From assembly GCF_026745355.1 (NCBI RefSeq), contig NC_079209.1:6453507-6517506 (forward strand): a stretch of 64,000 bases of DNA, read 5' to 3'. Within the stretch, counting starts at the first letter, position 1. Every line of letters starts with the position of its first letter. This DNA comes from Beta vulgaris subsp. vulgaris (lineage: Eukaryota > Streptophyta > Magnoliopsida > Caryophyllales > Amaranthaceae). Of this stretch, positions 34,951 to 44,311 are shown in pieces. Below the pieces are notes generated by a model. The model saw only the letters and a list, made by a program, of their open reading frames with translations, was not told the origin of the DNA and searched no databases. A program made the position numbers and the translations under genes.

Positions 34951-35356
34951 AAACTTTTTTTAGAATGATAGAAGCTCTCTTAAAATGCTACATGATTTAG
35001 CAAACAAATTCGAACTATATTGGATACCAGATATGGTTCATCATTATCATAATTATTATATCGTAGAAGAACTTTATTTGATCGAGTTATACTGTGTTTT
35101 GTCTTTCTTTAATATCAGTTCTAGATGTTGTTTGATCTTTAATAAATGAAATTTACTTTTTCTCCTTATGAAAAAGGCAACTCATCCTATAAGATCATCC
35201 CCTTATCCAAATTTACATGTTATTTTTGTAGAAAATAATTCTCCAATTAGCTTTTTCTTATTAATTATTTAGAGTAAATACTATTGTGTATCCTCCATAT
35301 TCTTCTCGCTAAGTCGGAATTAAGATAGCACACTATACCATTACATATCAATATGC

Positions 35357-35541
35357 TATGGGGTTAGTTCAAGTGATAAGTTTTTTCATCTGTTCTAATC
35401 GAAGTCTAAAGTTCAATTTCTATCGTAAGGGCTTGGGATTTAAGTGGTGGAGGTCTCTGGTTTTGTAATGGGTCTTTTGGATGGGGCCTTGTTCTAGAGC
35501 AGCCTAGAAGATTTCCTCTTAACTTTTTTTTAAAAAAATAT
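35357..35541 (+). mobile_element. tRNA-derived SINE, uninterrupted relative of the 23.7 kb copy
   Basis: GGTTAGTTCAAGTGATAAG (A box) and AAGTTCAATTTC (B box) start it. The body reads GGGCTTGGGATTTAAG...GTAATGGG(T/C)CT...GGCCTTG, matching both halves of the split SINE at 23670-24648. It ends in TTTTTTTAAAAAAA. The TSD is unclear. Confidence 0.7.
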
Positions 35542-35624
35542 AACACACTATCAAATACTAATAATTAATTGTAAAATTATTGTAATACCCCTATGGAAGC
35601 TGGAAGGAGCATTTGGTTGGTTAG

Positions 35625-35905
35625 TTGGTCTTGTAAGAGATTGCCTACTTTTAATATATAATTAGACAAAGATCCAAGTTTAATATTAAGAAGAGAATGG
35701 ACCGCCTATTTGAATATAATAACTAGTTTAATCTATTTAGTGATCAGTTTAATCCATTCAATAATCACATTCTTTAATCAACTTAGTGATTGACTAGATT
35801 AATCCATTCTGTAAGACTATCGAGTTATTTTTTAAAATTGTCTATTGTAAATTTGTAATTCGAGATTCAAAGGGAAAAAAAAGGAAGAAGATCAAGAAGG
35901 ACGAC
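35625..35905. repeat. Dispersed repeat R1, copy 2
   Basis: Diverged direct copy of 2160-2505, ending in TTCAAAGGGAAAAAAAAGG and GGACGACTAGG. The copy lies to the left of the truncated copia pol at 36.1 kb, but no LTR features are seen. Confidence 0.7.
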
Positions 35906-36047
35906 TAGGTTGGTTGGTGAAAGAGAATAATCCCCTCATTGTTTCATTAACCAAAAGGGTTTAAATTATATCATACAAACTATATCTTATAATCTAGGCT
36001 ACTCACAAGGAACTTATCTATCCTTTACTAATATACAGAGATGCTAA

Positions 36048-36101
36048 TATATATATATATATATATATAATATATATAATATATATATATATATATTATA
36101 T
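36048..36101. repeat. (AT)n microsatellite
   Basis: About 50 bases of AT repeats directly beyond the end of the copia frame. Confidence 0.9.
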
Positions 36102-37199
36102 TACATACTCAGTTGAAGCAACAGGCTCACGAACGCTGAGACTGTTCCGAAAATCCTCAAATAGGACTAAGGGAAGACCCTTAGTGAATATATCTGCAAT
36201 CTGATACCGAAAAGGAACATGTAAGACTCGCACTTGGCCACGAGCCACTTTTTCACGAACAAAGTGTATATCCATCTCAATGTGTTTAGTGCGCTGATGT
36301 TGAACAGGATTCCTAGAAAGATAAATCGCACTAACATTATCACAATAGACCAAAGTAACCTTGATTAGAGGACATTGAAGCTCGAGTAAAAGATTATGTA
36401 ACCAACATGACTTAGAAAACACATTAGCGACACCACGATACTCAGCCTCGGCACTGGACCTGGAGAGAGCGAGTTGGCGCTTAGCCGACCATGACAATAA
36501 ATTATCCCCAAGTAAGAAACACAGAGTAGCCAGATATAGAGCGGCGAGTATCCGGACATCCACCACAACCAACATCAATATAGGAAATGAGAGTGGAGGT
36601 GGAAGAAGGATAAATATGTAGGCCATGATCCAATGTACCCTGTAAATAGCGAATAATACGCTTAAGAGCATGCATACATATGAGCCTCACGTGGATCATG
36701 CATGTATAGACAGAGACCTGTTGCATATCATAAGAAATGTCAGGGCCTGGTGAAAGTAAGATATTGAAGAGTGCCAACCAAACTACGATAGTGACAGATC
36801 TGCATAAGGTGCACTACAGGCGGCACCCAACTTCGGTTTAGTGTCAACCAGAGTAGGAGAAGGCTTGCAGGTAGACATGCCAGCCCTGTCAATAATCTCA
36901 TAAGTATACTAGCGTTGGGAAAGCAATAGGCCACCTCCATGGCGAGTAACAACAATACCCAAAAAATAACTTAAGGCACCCAAGTCTTTCATAACAAATT
37001 CAGAACTGAGGCGAGATATAATAGACTGTAGTAAAGCATTTGAAGAAGCAGTGAAAATAATGTCTTCCACATAAAGCAGCAAATAAGCAATATGATCATC
37101 ATGGCGATAAATAAATAAAAAATATCTGAGATGTTGTGAGAAAACCCAACAGTGGAGACATAATCTGCAAAACGCTTATCACTAGTGAAAAAATAAGGA

Positions 37200-37400
37200 A
37201 GGGCTGCGCTAAAAAAGGCCCTTAGGACTGCGCTTTTTGACAGCAGCCCTTTCAATAGCAGCCCTTCACTTTTTAAGTAGGGATGCGCTTGTAAAGTGCA
37301 ACCCTTTAAGCTTAAAAGGGTTGCGCTTTTACCTAAAAAGCGCAGCCCTTTTAAGCATGAAGGGCTGCGTTTTTTGTTAAAAGCGCAACCCTTTTCACCA
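37200..37400. repeat. Left subterminal repeat array of the CACTA element
   Basis: Alternating inverted copies of AAGGGCTGCGCTTTT and AAAAGCGCAGCCCTT form potential hairpins. In CACTA elements such arrays bind the element-encoded TNPA-type protein. The matching array is at 38780-38975. Confidence 0.8.
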
Positions 37401-37711
37401 AAAAAAAAAAAAAAAATTTTTTTGCATTTTTTTATGTCAAATTGACACAAAATCAATTCCAAACTGATAAAATTATATATATTGCGAAGAATATGATATC
37501 CAACATATTTCATCTTCCATCTCAAACTTTGTTTCTATATACAAATACAGATTCACATCTAATTAGCATATAAGTAGTAAATAAGTAAAAAAATTGCAAG
37601 TAAATAGAAACAGGGTAGTTACTTGTATTAGTTATATACGATCCAAGTACTTCTATGCAACATTTCAAAGTCAGTCATTATTGAGTAATTGATTGTACAT
37701 CTTTGTGCATT

Positions 37712-38278
37712 ACAACCAACAAAAACCCCAAGAACAACGCCTCGGCATCCCCCACCACCTCCTCGGCTGCGTCGACTCATCGACTCAATCCGAGTTAACC
37801 CCGCCTCACTACCGCCTCATCGCCTCGTCCCTCATCTCCTCCATTCGGTCCCGCAACAAGCTCTCATTGCTCGTCGGCGGTTCAAACTCCTTAATCCACG
37901 CCCTCCTATCGGGCCAGGGCATGAACCTGAGGTACAAGTGTTGCTTCCTTTGGATCGACGTGTCGCCACCCGTGCTAAACGCGTACCTGGTGAAGCGAGT
38001 TGATGAGATGCTTGACTCGGGTATCTCTATTATATAAGGCAACACATGGAGGACACCAAAAAATACAAAAAGGAATAAAAGAAAAAAATAGAAGATAACT
38101 AACTATTTCATTTGAATGAAAAAAATTGGGGGAAAGTAGGATATTTGAAGTAAACATCAATTTTTTGAGAAAACAAAATGTAAAGACGTTTTTGTACCCA
38201 ATTAATTTTATTTTCTACTTCACACGTTATCGCACGCATTGCGTGCATGTAAGACTAGTGTTGGATGATATGAACACC
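37712..38278 (+). pseudogene. Captured fragment of adenylate isopentenyltransferase (IPT), split by a Helitron
   Basis: The plus frame shows, in order, QEQRLGIPHHLLG, a SRNKLSLLVGGSNSLIHALL block, LRYKCCFLWIDV and LVKRVDEMLDSG. This is the order of the central part of plant IPT, the enzyme that prenylates ATP or ADP in the first step of cytokinin synthesis. At 38023 the frame stops in Helitron sequence, and at 38259 it resumes in frame with MLDDM. The P-loop (GATGTGKS-type) N-terminus and the C-terminal third are absent, so no enzyme can be made. The stretch is GC-rich with C-ending codons, unlike its surroundings. Plant adenylate IPT genes are usually intronless, which fits a single-block capture. 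Confidence 0.85.
38024..38258 (+). mobile_element. Short non-autonomous Helitron, 235 bp, inside the IPT fragment
   Basis: The 5' end is TCTCTATTATATAAGG. The 3' end has hairpin GCACGCATTGCGTGC (38232-38246), then CTAG at 38255-38258. The flanks are A (38023) and T (38259). Removing it restores the IPT reading frame exactly, proof of the insertion boundaries. The termini match the Helitron at 33137-33785. Confidence 0.9.
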
Positions 38279-38779
38279 AGATCTAATATAAGAAAAATTA
38301 AAAATTAAATTATAATACATAATATTCAAACAAAAATGAGAATTAAACTAAAAAATTACAAACACACAAATTCTGAATAACAGAAAATGAAAAAAAAACG
38401 AAAATAAAAATTAAACAAAACTCAAATCTAGATCTGAAAAAAAAACTCAAGAGACAAATCTTCGCCGGTAAATCTCAAGAGACTAAAAAAAGAACAAAAC
38501 TCAAACAAAAAAACTCGCCGTTAAATTCGAAATCTTCGCCATTAGATCCATCGACAAATCCTCAATTCCGACGACAATTCGCTGCATGTGGGGGTTGTGT
38601 TGTTGGTGGTGCCTAAAAACAGTGACGATGGAAGAAGATGAGAGGAGAGAGAGAGAAGAAAGGAGAGAGAGGAATGAAGAGGCGTATGAAGAGGCGTGAA
38701 ATGAGGAATGAGGAGAGAGGAGACTGACCTAAACCCTTCCAATTTCTTTTAAATTAAAATTTTTTTAAAAAAAGCCCAA

Positions 38780-38975
38780 GTAGGGCTGCGATTTTTGGAA
38801 AAGCGCACCCCTTCACAAGGAAGGGTTGCGCTTGTCTAAAAAACGTAGCCCTTCTCTTTGTGAAGGGCTGCGCTTTTCTATAAAAATGCAGCCCTACTGT
38901 AAAGAAGGGCTGCGTTTTATTTAAAAGCGCAGCCCTACTGTCTAGAAGGGTTGCGTAATGAAGAAAGCGCAGTGC
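38780..38975. repeat. Right subterminal repeat array of the CACTA element
   Basis: Iterated GAAGGGCTGCG(C/T)TTT and inverse units, as in the left arm. The last 27 bases of the element are displaced to 40622-40648 by the hAT insertion. Confidence 0.8.
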
Positions 38976-38982
38976 TTCCAGC

Positions 38983-40613
38983 TAGGGATGGCAATGGGTC
39001 CTGGACCCGACCCAGACCCGCCTGGACCCGACCCATTTATAAGGGTCTGGGTCCATTTTTTTTAGACCCAATGGGTCTGGGTCGGGTCTGGGTCCTGGAG
39101 AGCATGGGTCGGGTCTGGGTCCGGGTCCAAAAATGTCAGACCCAGACCCGGCCCAGACCCGACCCACAGACCCATAATAATAATATATTAAAAAAATAAA
39201 AAATTCTAAAAAAACTAAAACCCTAATACAACTATAGGAGTCTCTAACAGTAACATTCTTCAAAAAAAAAAAGCTACAGCCGTTTCTTTCTTTCTCCAAC
39301 TCCATCTCCATGGCTCTAACAAGTAACAATCCTTGGATCCTTCCTTGTTTCTACTCTCTAACTGGTTTGTTCTCATACTTTTCTTCATTATCATCACGCA
39401 TTTCTTTTTTTTTTTTTTGTTTCTGTAATTATCATCACGCATTTCGTTAATTTGTAGTTGAATTTGATTGCGCGTTAAGCCGTTAACCATACAATCCGGC
39501 GACCTCCTGGCTCCTGCTCTCCATTCGTCGACGACCAGCCACCCTTCTCACAACTCGCAAGTCGCATTCGTCCACTTCGCAACTCGCAACTCGCATTCGT
39601 CACTTCGCAATCGCAACTCGCATCAACTCGCAAGGTATGAATCTGTATTCTGCAAGTCTGCAACATCCCCTTTCTTTATTTTACCTGAAGTCGCATTTTT
39701 TTTTTTTGTTTCTGTAATTAGTTTGGTTTAGGGTTGAATTATAAGCTACTGTTATAGTGTTACACTGTTGAATAATTAGTTTTGTTAATTAGTTTGGTTT
39801 GAATCTAGCTACTATAAATTAGTTTGGTTCAAATTGAAATGGTAATTACTAATTAGTTACCTACCTAGTACCTATTGTTAATTTGTAAATTAGCTACTGT
39901 AAATCTAGTGCCTCCTAGTATCTATTGTTAATTTGTTATAGACTTATAGTCATTGAAATGGTAATTAGTTGCCACGCACTTTGCCACTATTGTGTTATTT
40001 ATGATTAATATCTACTTGTGTTGATAATTTATGATTATTTTGTGTTATTTATGTATTTGTAGGATCTTGATGACGATGACATTGATGATGAAATGGAAGA
40101 GAACTAGCGATATGGAAGTGGAAATTTATGATTTGAGACTTGAACTCTTGATGTTATATTGTTATTTTAGCTTGTTTTGAAACTTTGTGAGTTTGGAACA
40201 TGTGTCTTTGTAATATTGTGAAGTTTTGTGAGTTGTGACTCCATTTGAAAATTGAAACTTTGTAAGTGTATGATATAATTTGTATGGTAAATTGGTAATG
40301 CTTCACCAAATATATTCTTGAAACAATATAGTGATCATATTCATAGCAACATGCACTACTAAAATAAGTGTAATAGTCCCGTAAAAAAAAAAAATAAAAA
40401 AAAATAAGTGAATAGTTTTAAAATAAGAAACTAACAAGGACCCATTTAGGACCCATTTAGGACCCATGGACCCGCTAGACCCAGCGGGTCTGGGTCTGGG
40501 TCTAAAATTCTGGACCCAATGGGTCTGGGTCGGGTCTGGATCTTAAAAAAATAAACGGGTCTGGGTCTGGGTCTGGCTGGACCCGACCCAGACCCGGCCC
40601 ATTGCCATCTCTA
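38983..40613. mobile_element. hAT element (TAGGGATGGCAATGGG family), 1631 bp
   Basis: The ends TAGGGATGGCAATGGG and CCCATTGCCATCTCTA are inverted repeats. An exact 8-bp TSD CTTCCAGC (38975-38982 and 40614-40621) flanks it. Iterated GGGTCTGGGTC/GACCCAGACCC units fill both ends. The interior has a leader-like tract, a CAACTCGCA minisatellite (39541-39635) ending in CAAG|GTATGA like a 5' splice site, and near 40062 TTTGTAG|GATCTTGATGACG like a 3' splice site before a short acidic frame (DDDDIDDEMEEN then stop). It looks like an internally deleted derivative that kept its first and last exons. Confidence 0.85.
39541..39635. repeat. CAACTCGCA minisatellite in the hAT interior
   Basis: About seven variants of (A)ACTCGCA with CATTCGTC spacers. 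Locally GC-rich. Confidence 0.65.
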
Positions 40614-40865
40614 CTTCCAGCGCAGCCCTTCTTTTTTTTCCCCTAGTGTATACCAGGCACAAGGGGCCTGTTTGAGGCCATACAAAGACTTCTTCAACAA
40701 GCAAACATGATCGGGATGAGCAGGGTCCTGGTAACCGATAGGTTGATGCATGTAAACTGTCTCACTGAGGGCAACATGTAAAAAAGCATTTTTTTTTTTT
40801 TTTTTTTACATCCAATTGATTAATAGACCAGTTGTTAGAGAGAGCCAAACTGAGAACTTATCTAG

Positions 40866-42376
40866 AGTTAGTATTGAGTTAAAATGAGATAGAATGAGCT
40901 TATTAGGAAGATGTAAATTTGTCTTTATCAAATTATATGTTGAAATTAGACTGTCTATTCTAACAACGTGGATTGATCAAGAAGATTTAGCTAAAAGACA
41001 CCATATTAAACCAAACTCTTTTTCAAGTGTGGTTTGAACAAGCTTTTGATTTGGTCATTGTAGTTACTAATTTTTTCATGATGACTTTTTCATACAGGAA
41101 GTAGGAAATATATATCCCTAATGACGTTAACGATGACATATCTATTTGCCCTCCTATTTGCAATTTTACGATGATTTTCCAACAAGCCCGTAGTAGTTGA
41201 AGTTAGGAAGAAGAAGAAAGAGATGAGATTTTCTTGCCAGCGTATATATAGTGTGAGCTAGAAGTAGTTTGCCTTTTATGGAGAATTGAGTGAAAGATAT
41301 TGCATAATCCTGGATTAATTACCTATCCTGCAAAAATTTATCATACATCATAGTGTATCATGAGCATGCTACATCCAAGGCTATTTTTTTGCTCATTACT
41401 CATTTGAAATCATCCAAATGAGCAAAATGTACAAAAGGAGAGTGCTAAATGAGGAAAAGTTAATTTTAGTTGTACCATGCACATGGTACACCAGGGTGTA
41501 TTACGAATGAACTCGCTCCCCTGTTGTGAAAAAAAGTCGGCAATATTTTTCTTGATTAGGAGAATACTACTCCACAGTATTAGAAGACGTATTGGCTGAG
41601 AGGAGAGAAGGATCGGAAACTCGGTCATTCACTTGAATCATTTTAAACCAAGACTTGGTGATAGTATTAAAAACTACCTTAGCTTAATATTCAACTTTAC
41701 TTATACTTTTAGAATATATATGAAAATGTAGTGCATAATATAGGACATTCATCACTACTTTCCTATTTAAAGGCACATAAAACATATGAAATAAATCTCT
41801 ATATATTTTAATAATTATTTTTCTATCTTAATATATGTATTATGATGATATTGTTGGCAGGTTGTCGCTCTAAACATTCAATAACTATACGTAGTTCATA
41901 CCTCTCATAATAGAAATTGAAAAGGAGTATGAATTTAGCCATTTAGGATATCATTCCTCTCGTCTTCCATCTATATAAAAGCAATCGAATTTGTTTTCAC
42001 CCTTTTTGGTCGTTAATCTCATATGCAATTTATTTCAGTAAGATGTGTAAAACTCGAACTAGTGAATAGTCAAAGTTTTTTTACTCCATTTTAGAATGTC
42101 GTGTAATATACTTATAGAATTATCTCACAATTAGTCAAAGAGTAATGGCATGCAATAATCGATGGCACTCTTTAAATTGGCAAAAGAAGTTACGTTGCTA
42201 ATTCTCAACATGCAAAAAACAACAAATTAAACGAAGCTTTCGGGGGAAAAGCAACAACTACGTACCTCCTCCTCCGATCCCTTTCAAATTTCTTATGTTC
42301 TAGCCACATTTGATCTCTAGTTTTTATTAATTAGTCGATTCTGGATATCAAATTGAGACACTATATAAAAGTTAAA
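40866..42376. other. AT-rich intergenic sequence
   Basis: No gene is recognised. A stem-loop at about 41388-41425 (TTTTGCTCATT...AATGAGCAAAA) is the only structure noticed. Confidence 0.4.
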
Positions 42377-42638
42377 CTAGTTATTAGGCCCAAGCTATGC
42401 CTCGGGTAAGAAAATTTTCATTTATTAATATTGTACTTTGATATGATAGCACTAAATACTACTTGGTCTAGTGGTTAAAACTTTAGTACATGAACTTGAG
42501 GTCACGGGATCAAAACCTATACTATGCAATTTCTAATTTTTTTATTGATCATGGATTACATGATCTAAAACTCCCTAGGGAGAGTGCCACGTGGCACCGT
42601 TCTTGGTTTACGCACGTTAAAATAATTTTGTATATTTC
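42377..42638 (-). mobile_element. Helitron-like repeat R2, copy 1, with a tRNA-like module
   Basis: The minus-strand end is a hairpin around GGGC-TAGCCC wording followed by CTAG next to T. The body matches 50242-50461: CTATACTATGCAATTTCT, GGATTACATGA, CTAAAACTCCCTAGGGAGAG, GCCACGTGGCAC. The plus strand contains TTGGTCTAGTGGTTAAAAC and GGGATCAAAACC, A- and B-box-like and about 40 bases apart. The far end is unclear. Confidence 0.55.
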
Positions 42639-42732
42639 AGAGAAGGTGATAAAGTCAAAATATGAAAATTTGAACTGCAAATATTAATTATTAATAAATT
42701 AATGAACCTATTAGTCTTATATTTAGTTACTA

Positions 42733-43363
42733 CTAGCATTTTTGACACACGATGTGTACGTGCATAGATCTTAGCATTTATTTTGGGCAAGCGTAATCAT
42801 TCACTTATGCTTATTTTATACACAACATAATGCACGTGGAATAAATAAATGTCATTTTTGAATTGACATGTTTTTACATGTAAAACCGTAGATTTTGAAC
42901 TACTGTGTTCTTTAAAACAAAATTATAGTGAACTTAATATGTTTAAAGGGTAGAGTGCTAATGTTTTGTAACTATTATCTCTACCTTACCATTCCTTATA
43001 TGATAGAAATTGTAAATTCTAGGGAATAAGCAATATTTTATAAGTTGCATAAGTTTGATATTCTATAAAATAATATGCGGTGAAAATGTAATGTTATTAT
43101 TATTAATATTTGGTAACCATTTTTGAATTGAAGATTCTCATTTTATCAATGATCTTGAAACTTTTGTGTGTGAAGGTTTTCAATCAAATTCATTATTTTT
43201 TACTTGTGTCTTAATTAGGTAATTATTTGTTTTAATCTTAGCTTGTTTAATATGAAAATAGCTTTTATCTTCTTTCTTTCCTAATATTTTCTTTTTCTTA
43301 AGGGTATAATTGTATTTTCAAATGAGGACACCATGTCTCCCCCCTTCACTTATAAGATAGAGA
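42733..43363 (-). mobile_element. Non-autonomous Helitron, 631 bp
   Basis: On the minus strand it starts TCTCTATCTTATAAGTG and ends with a decayed hairpin (CACGTACACATCGTGTG) and CTAG. The flanks are A and T. It shares the GAGGACACCAT-GCTCC/GTCTCC segment with the Helitron at 33137-33785. Confidence 0.75.
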
Positions 43364-43458
43364 TAATTGATATTGTTGAAAGCCAACTGTGCCATTAGAA
43401 ATTTTTGATGATAATCCATGTTGGAGGTCTTATATTTAATAAAAGCTGTACATGATGA

Positions 43459-44187
43459 CAGTGGCGGATCTAGGAATTTTAGATTGGGTGGGCCAAACTC
43501 GACATATACCTTTTTATCATAAAAACATAAAATAACTTTAACTATCCATAATTACGTAAATATTGAAGATATGATGTAGTCACACTTTTTTTATTTTTAG
43601 TTCTTTATCCTTGATTACAAAAATCTATCAAATATTCTTATAACAATAAAGATAATTTTAGTTGTATATTATTGATTATTGTTATGCTAATTTGATTATC
43701 TCCGTGATTAAGCTTTATAATATGCAATAACTAATATAACTTTTTTTTTAAAAAAAGCAGATGTAACAGAGTAAGTATAGTAGTACCTAATAGAAAGTAA
43801 ACGTAGTATAGTAATAATTAGAAGTTTTTGGTAGAAAAGGAATAGTTTAACATAACTAAAAAAGAAAAAAAGATAATATTTTTTCTGAAAGAAATAATAA
43901 GAGGAAGGAAAGCAACTAGCAAGGAATCAAATGCTGAAGTTAAAGGGAGAAGATGTTCAAAATTGGAACAGTAATTAGGAAGAAATATATTTCTAAAAAA
44001 TTGGCAAAATGTTTGCAAAAAAGTCTACAACAAGTTTTGAACCCAAGACCTAAGCAAAACTCAAAGACACACTAAACCAACTGAACTACCATGATTGTAT
44101 GTAAATATTTGCAACATTTAATACTAGTAAAGAACTAAAATCATGAAGTGGGCCATGGCCTAGGTATCCCCCCTGCATCCGCCACTG
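43459..44187. mobile_element. Non-autonomous hAT element (CAGTGGCGGAT family), 729 bp
   Basis: The ends CAGTGGCGGAT and ATCCGCCACTG are exact inverted repeats. An exact 8-bp TSD CATGATGA flanks it (43451-43458 and 44188-44195). No transposase frame is present. A tRNA-like module lies on the minus strand near the right end. Confidence 0.95.
44030..44100 (-). other. tRNA-like module inside the hAT element
   Basis: On the minus strand TAGTTCAGTTGGTTTAGTG fits the pol III A box and D arm, and about 30 bases later GGGTTCAAAAC fits the B box and T arm. The full cloverleaf is not convincing, so it is not called a tRNA gene. Confidence 0.55.
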
Positions 44188-44311
44188 CATGATGAGATTA
44201 TTTACCAAATGATCGAATTGACTTGTGTAAATATATGTGACATATTTATAAGATGGTGATTTTCGTCTCCCATTTTTAAAATCAACGAAATATTATTATC
44301 ATGTTATTGAC

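Larger units (their letters stand above)
37190..40648. mobile_element. CACTA (En/Spm) element carrying a captured IPT fragment (Pack-CACTA)
   Basis: It begins CACTAGTGAAAAAA and ends in the inverse TTTTTTTTCCCCTAGTG. A 3-bp TSD TAT flanks it (37187-37189 and 40649-40651), inside copia RT. Both arms carry iterated AAGGGCTGCGCTTTT/AAAAGCGCAGCCCTT units (37200-37400 and 38780-38975, resuming at 40622), the subterminal repeats expected of CACTA. No transposase is present. Without the nested hAT (1631 bp plus 8) and Helitron (235 bp) it is about 1.58 kb. Its cargo is a piece of an adenylate isopentenyltransferase gene. Confidence 0.9.
36096..40865 (-). pseudogene. Truncated copia pol (RT and RNase H) interrupted by a CACTA element
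   Basis: Reading minus, 40865-40652 gives LSNNWSINQLDV and then [18 protein letters not shown] in RT. The frame is cut by the CACTA insertion and resumes at 37186 with RFADYVSTVGFSHN. Downstream pieces, in shifted frames, include the YVED-type active-site region (LLLYVEDIIFTA), YRSLVGTLQYLTFTRPDI, TRRSISGYSVFL, SSAEAEYRGVAN and HVPFRYQIADIFTKGLP of RNase H, ending at 36096. No gag, integrase or LTR was found. Upstream sequence beyond 40865 no longer matches. Confidence 0.85.

Noticed and set aside
37693..38037. A functional isopentenyltransferase gene
   Set aside because: The nucleotide-binding N-terminus and the C-terminal part are missing and a Helitron interrupts the frame. It is a captured fragment only.
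38951..39329. ORFs rich in WTRP or GSG repeats at the hAT end
   Set aside because: They come from the iterated GGGTCTGGGTC subterminal units, not from a gene.
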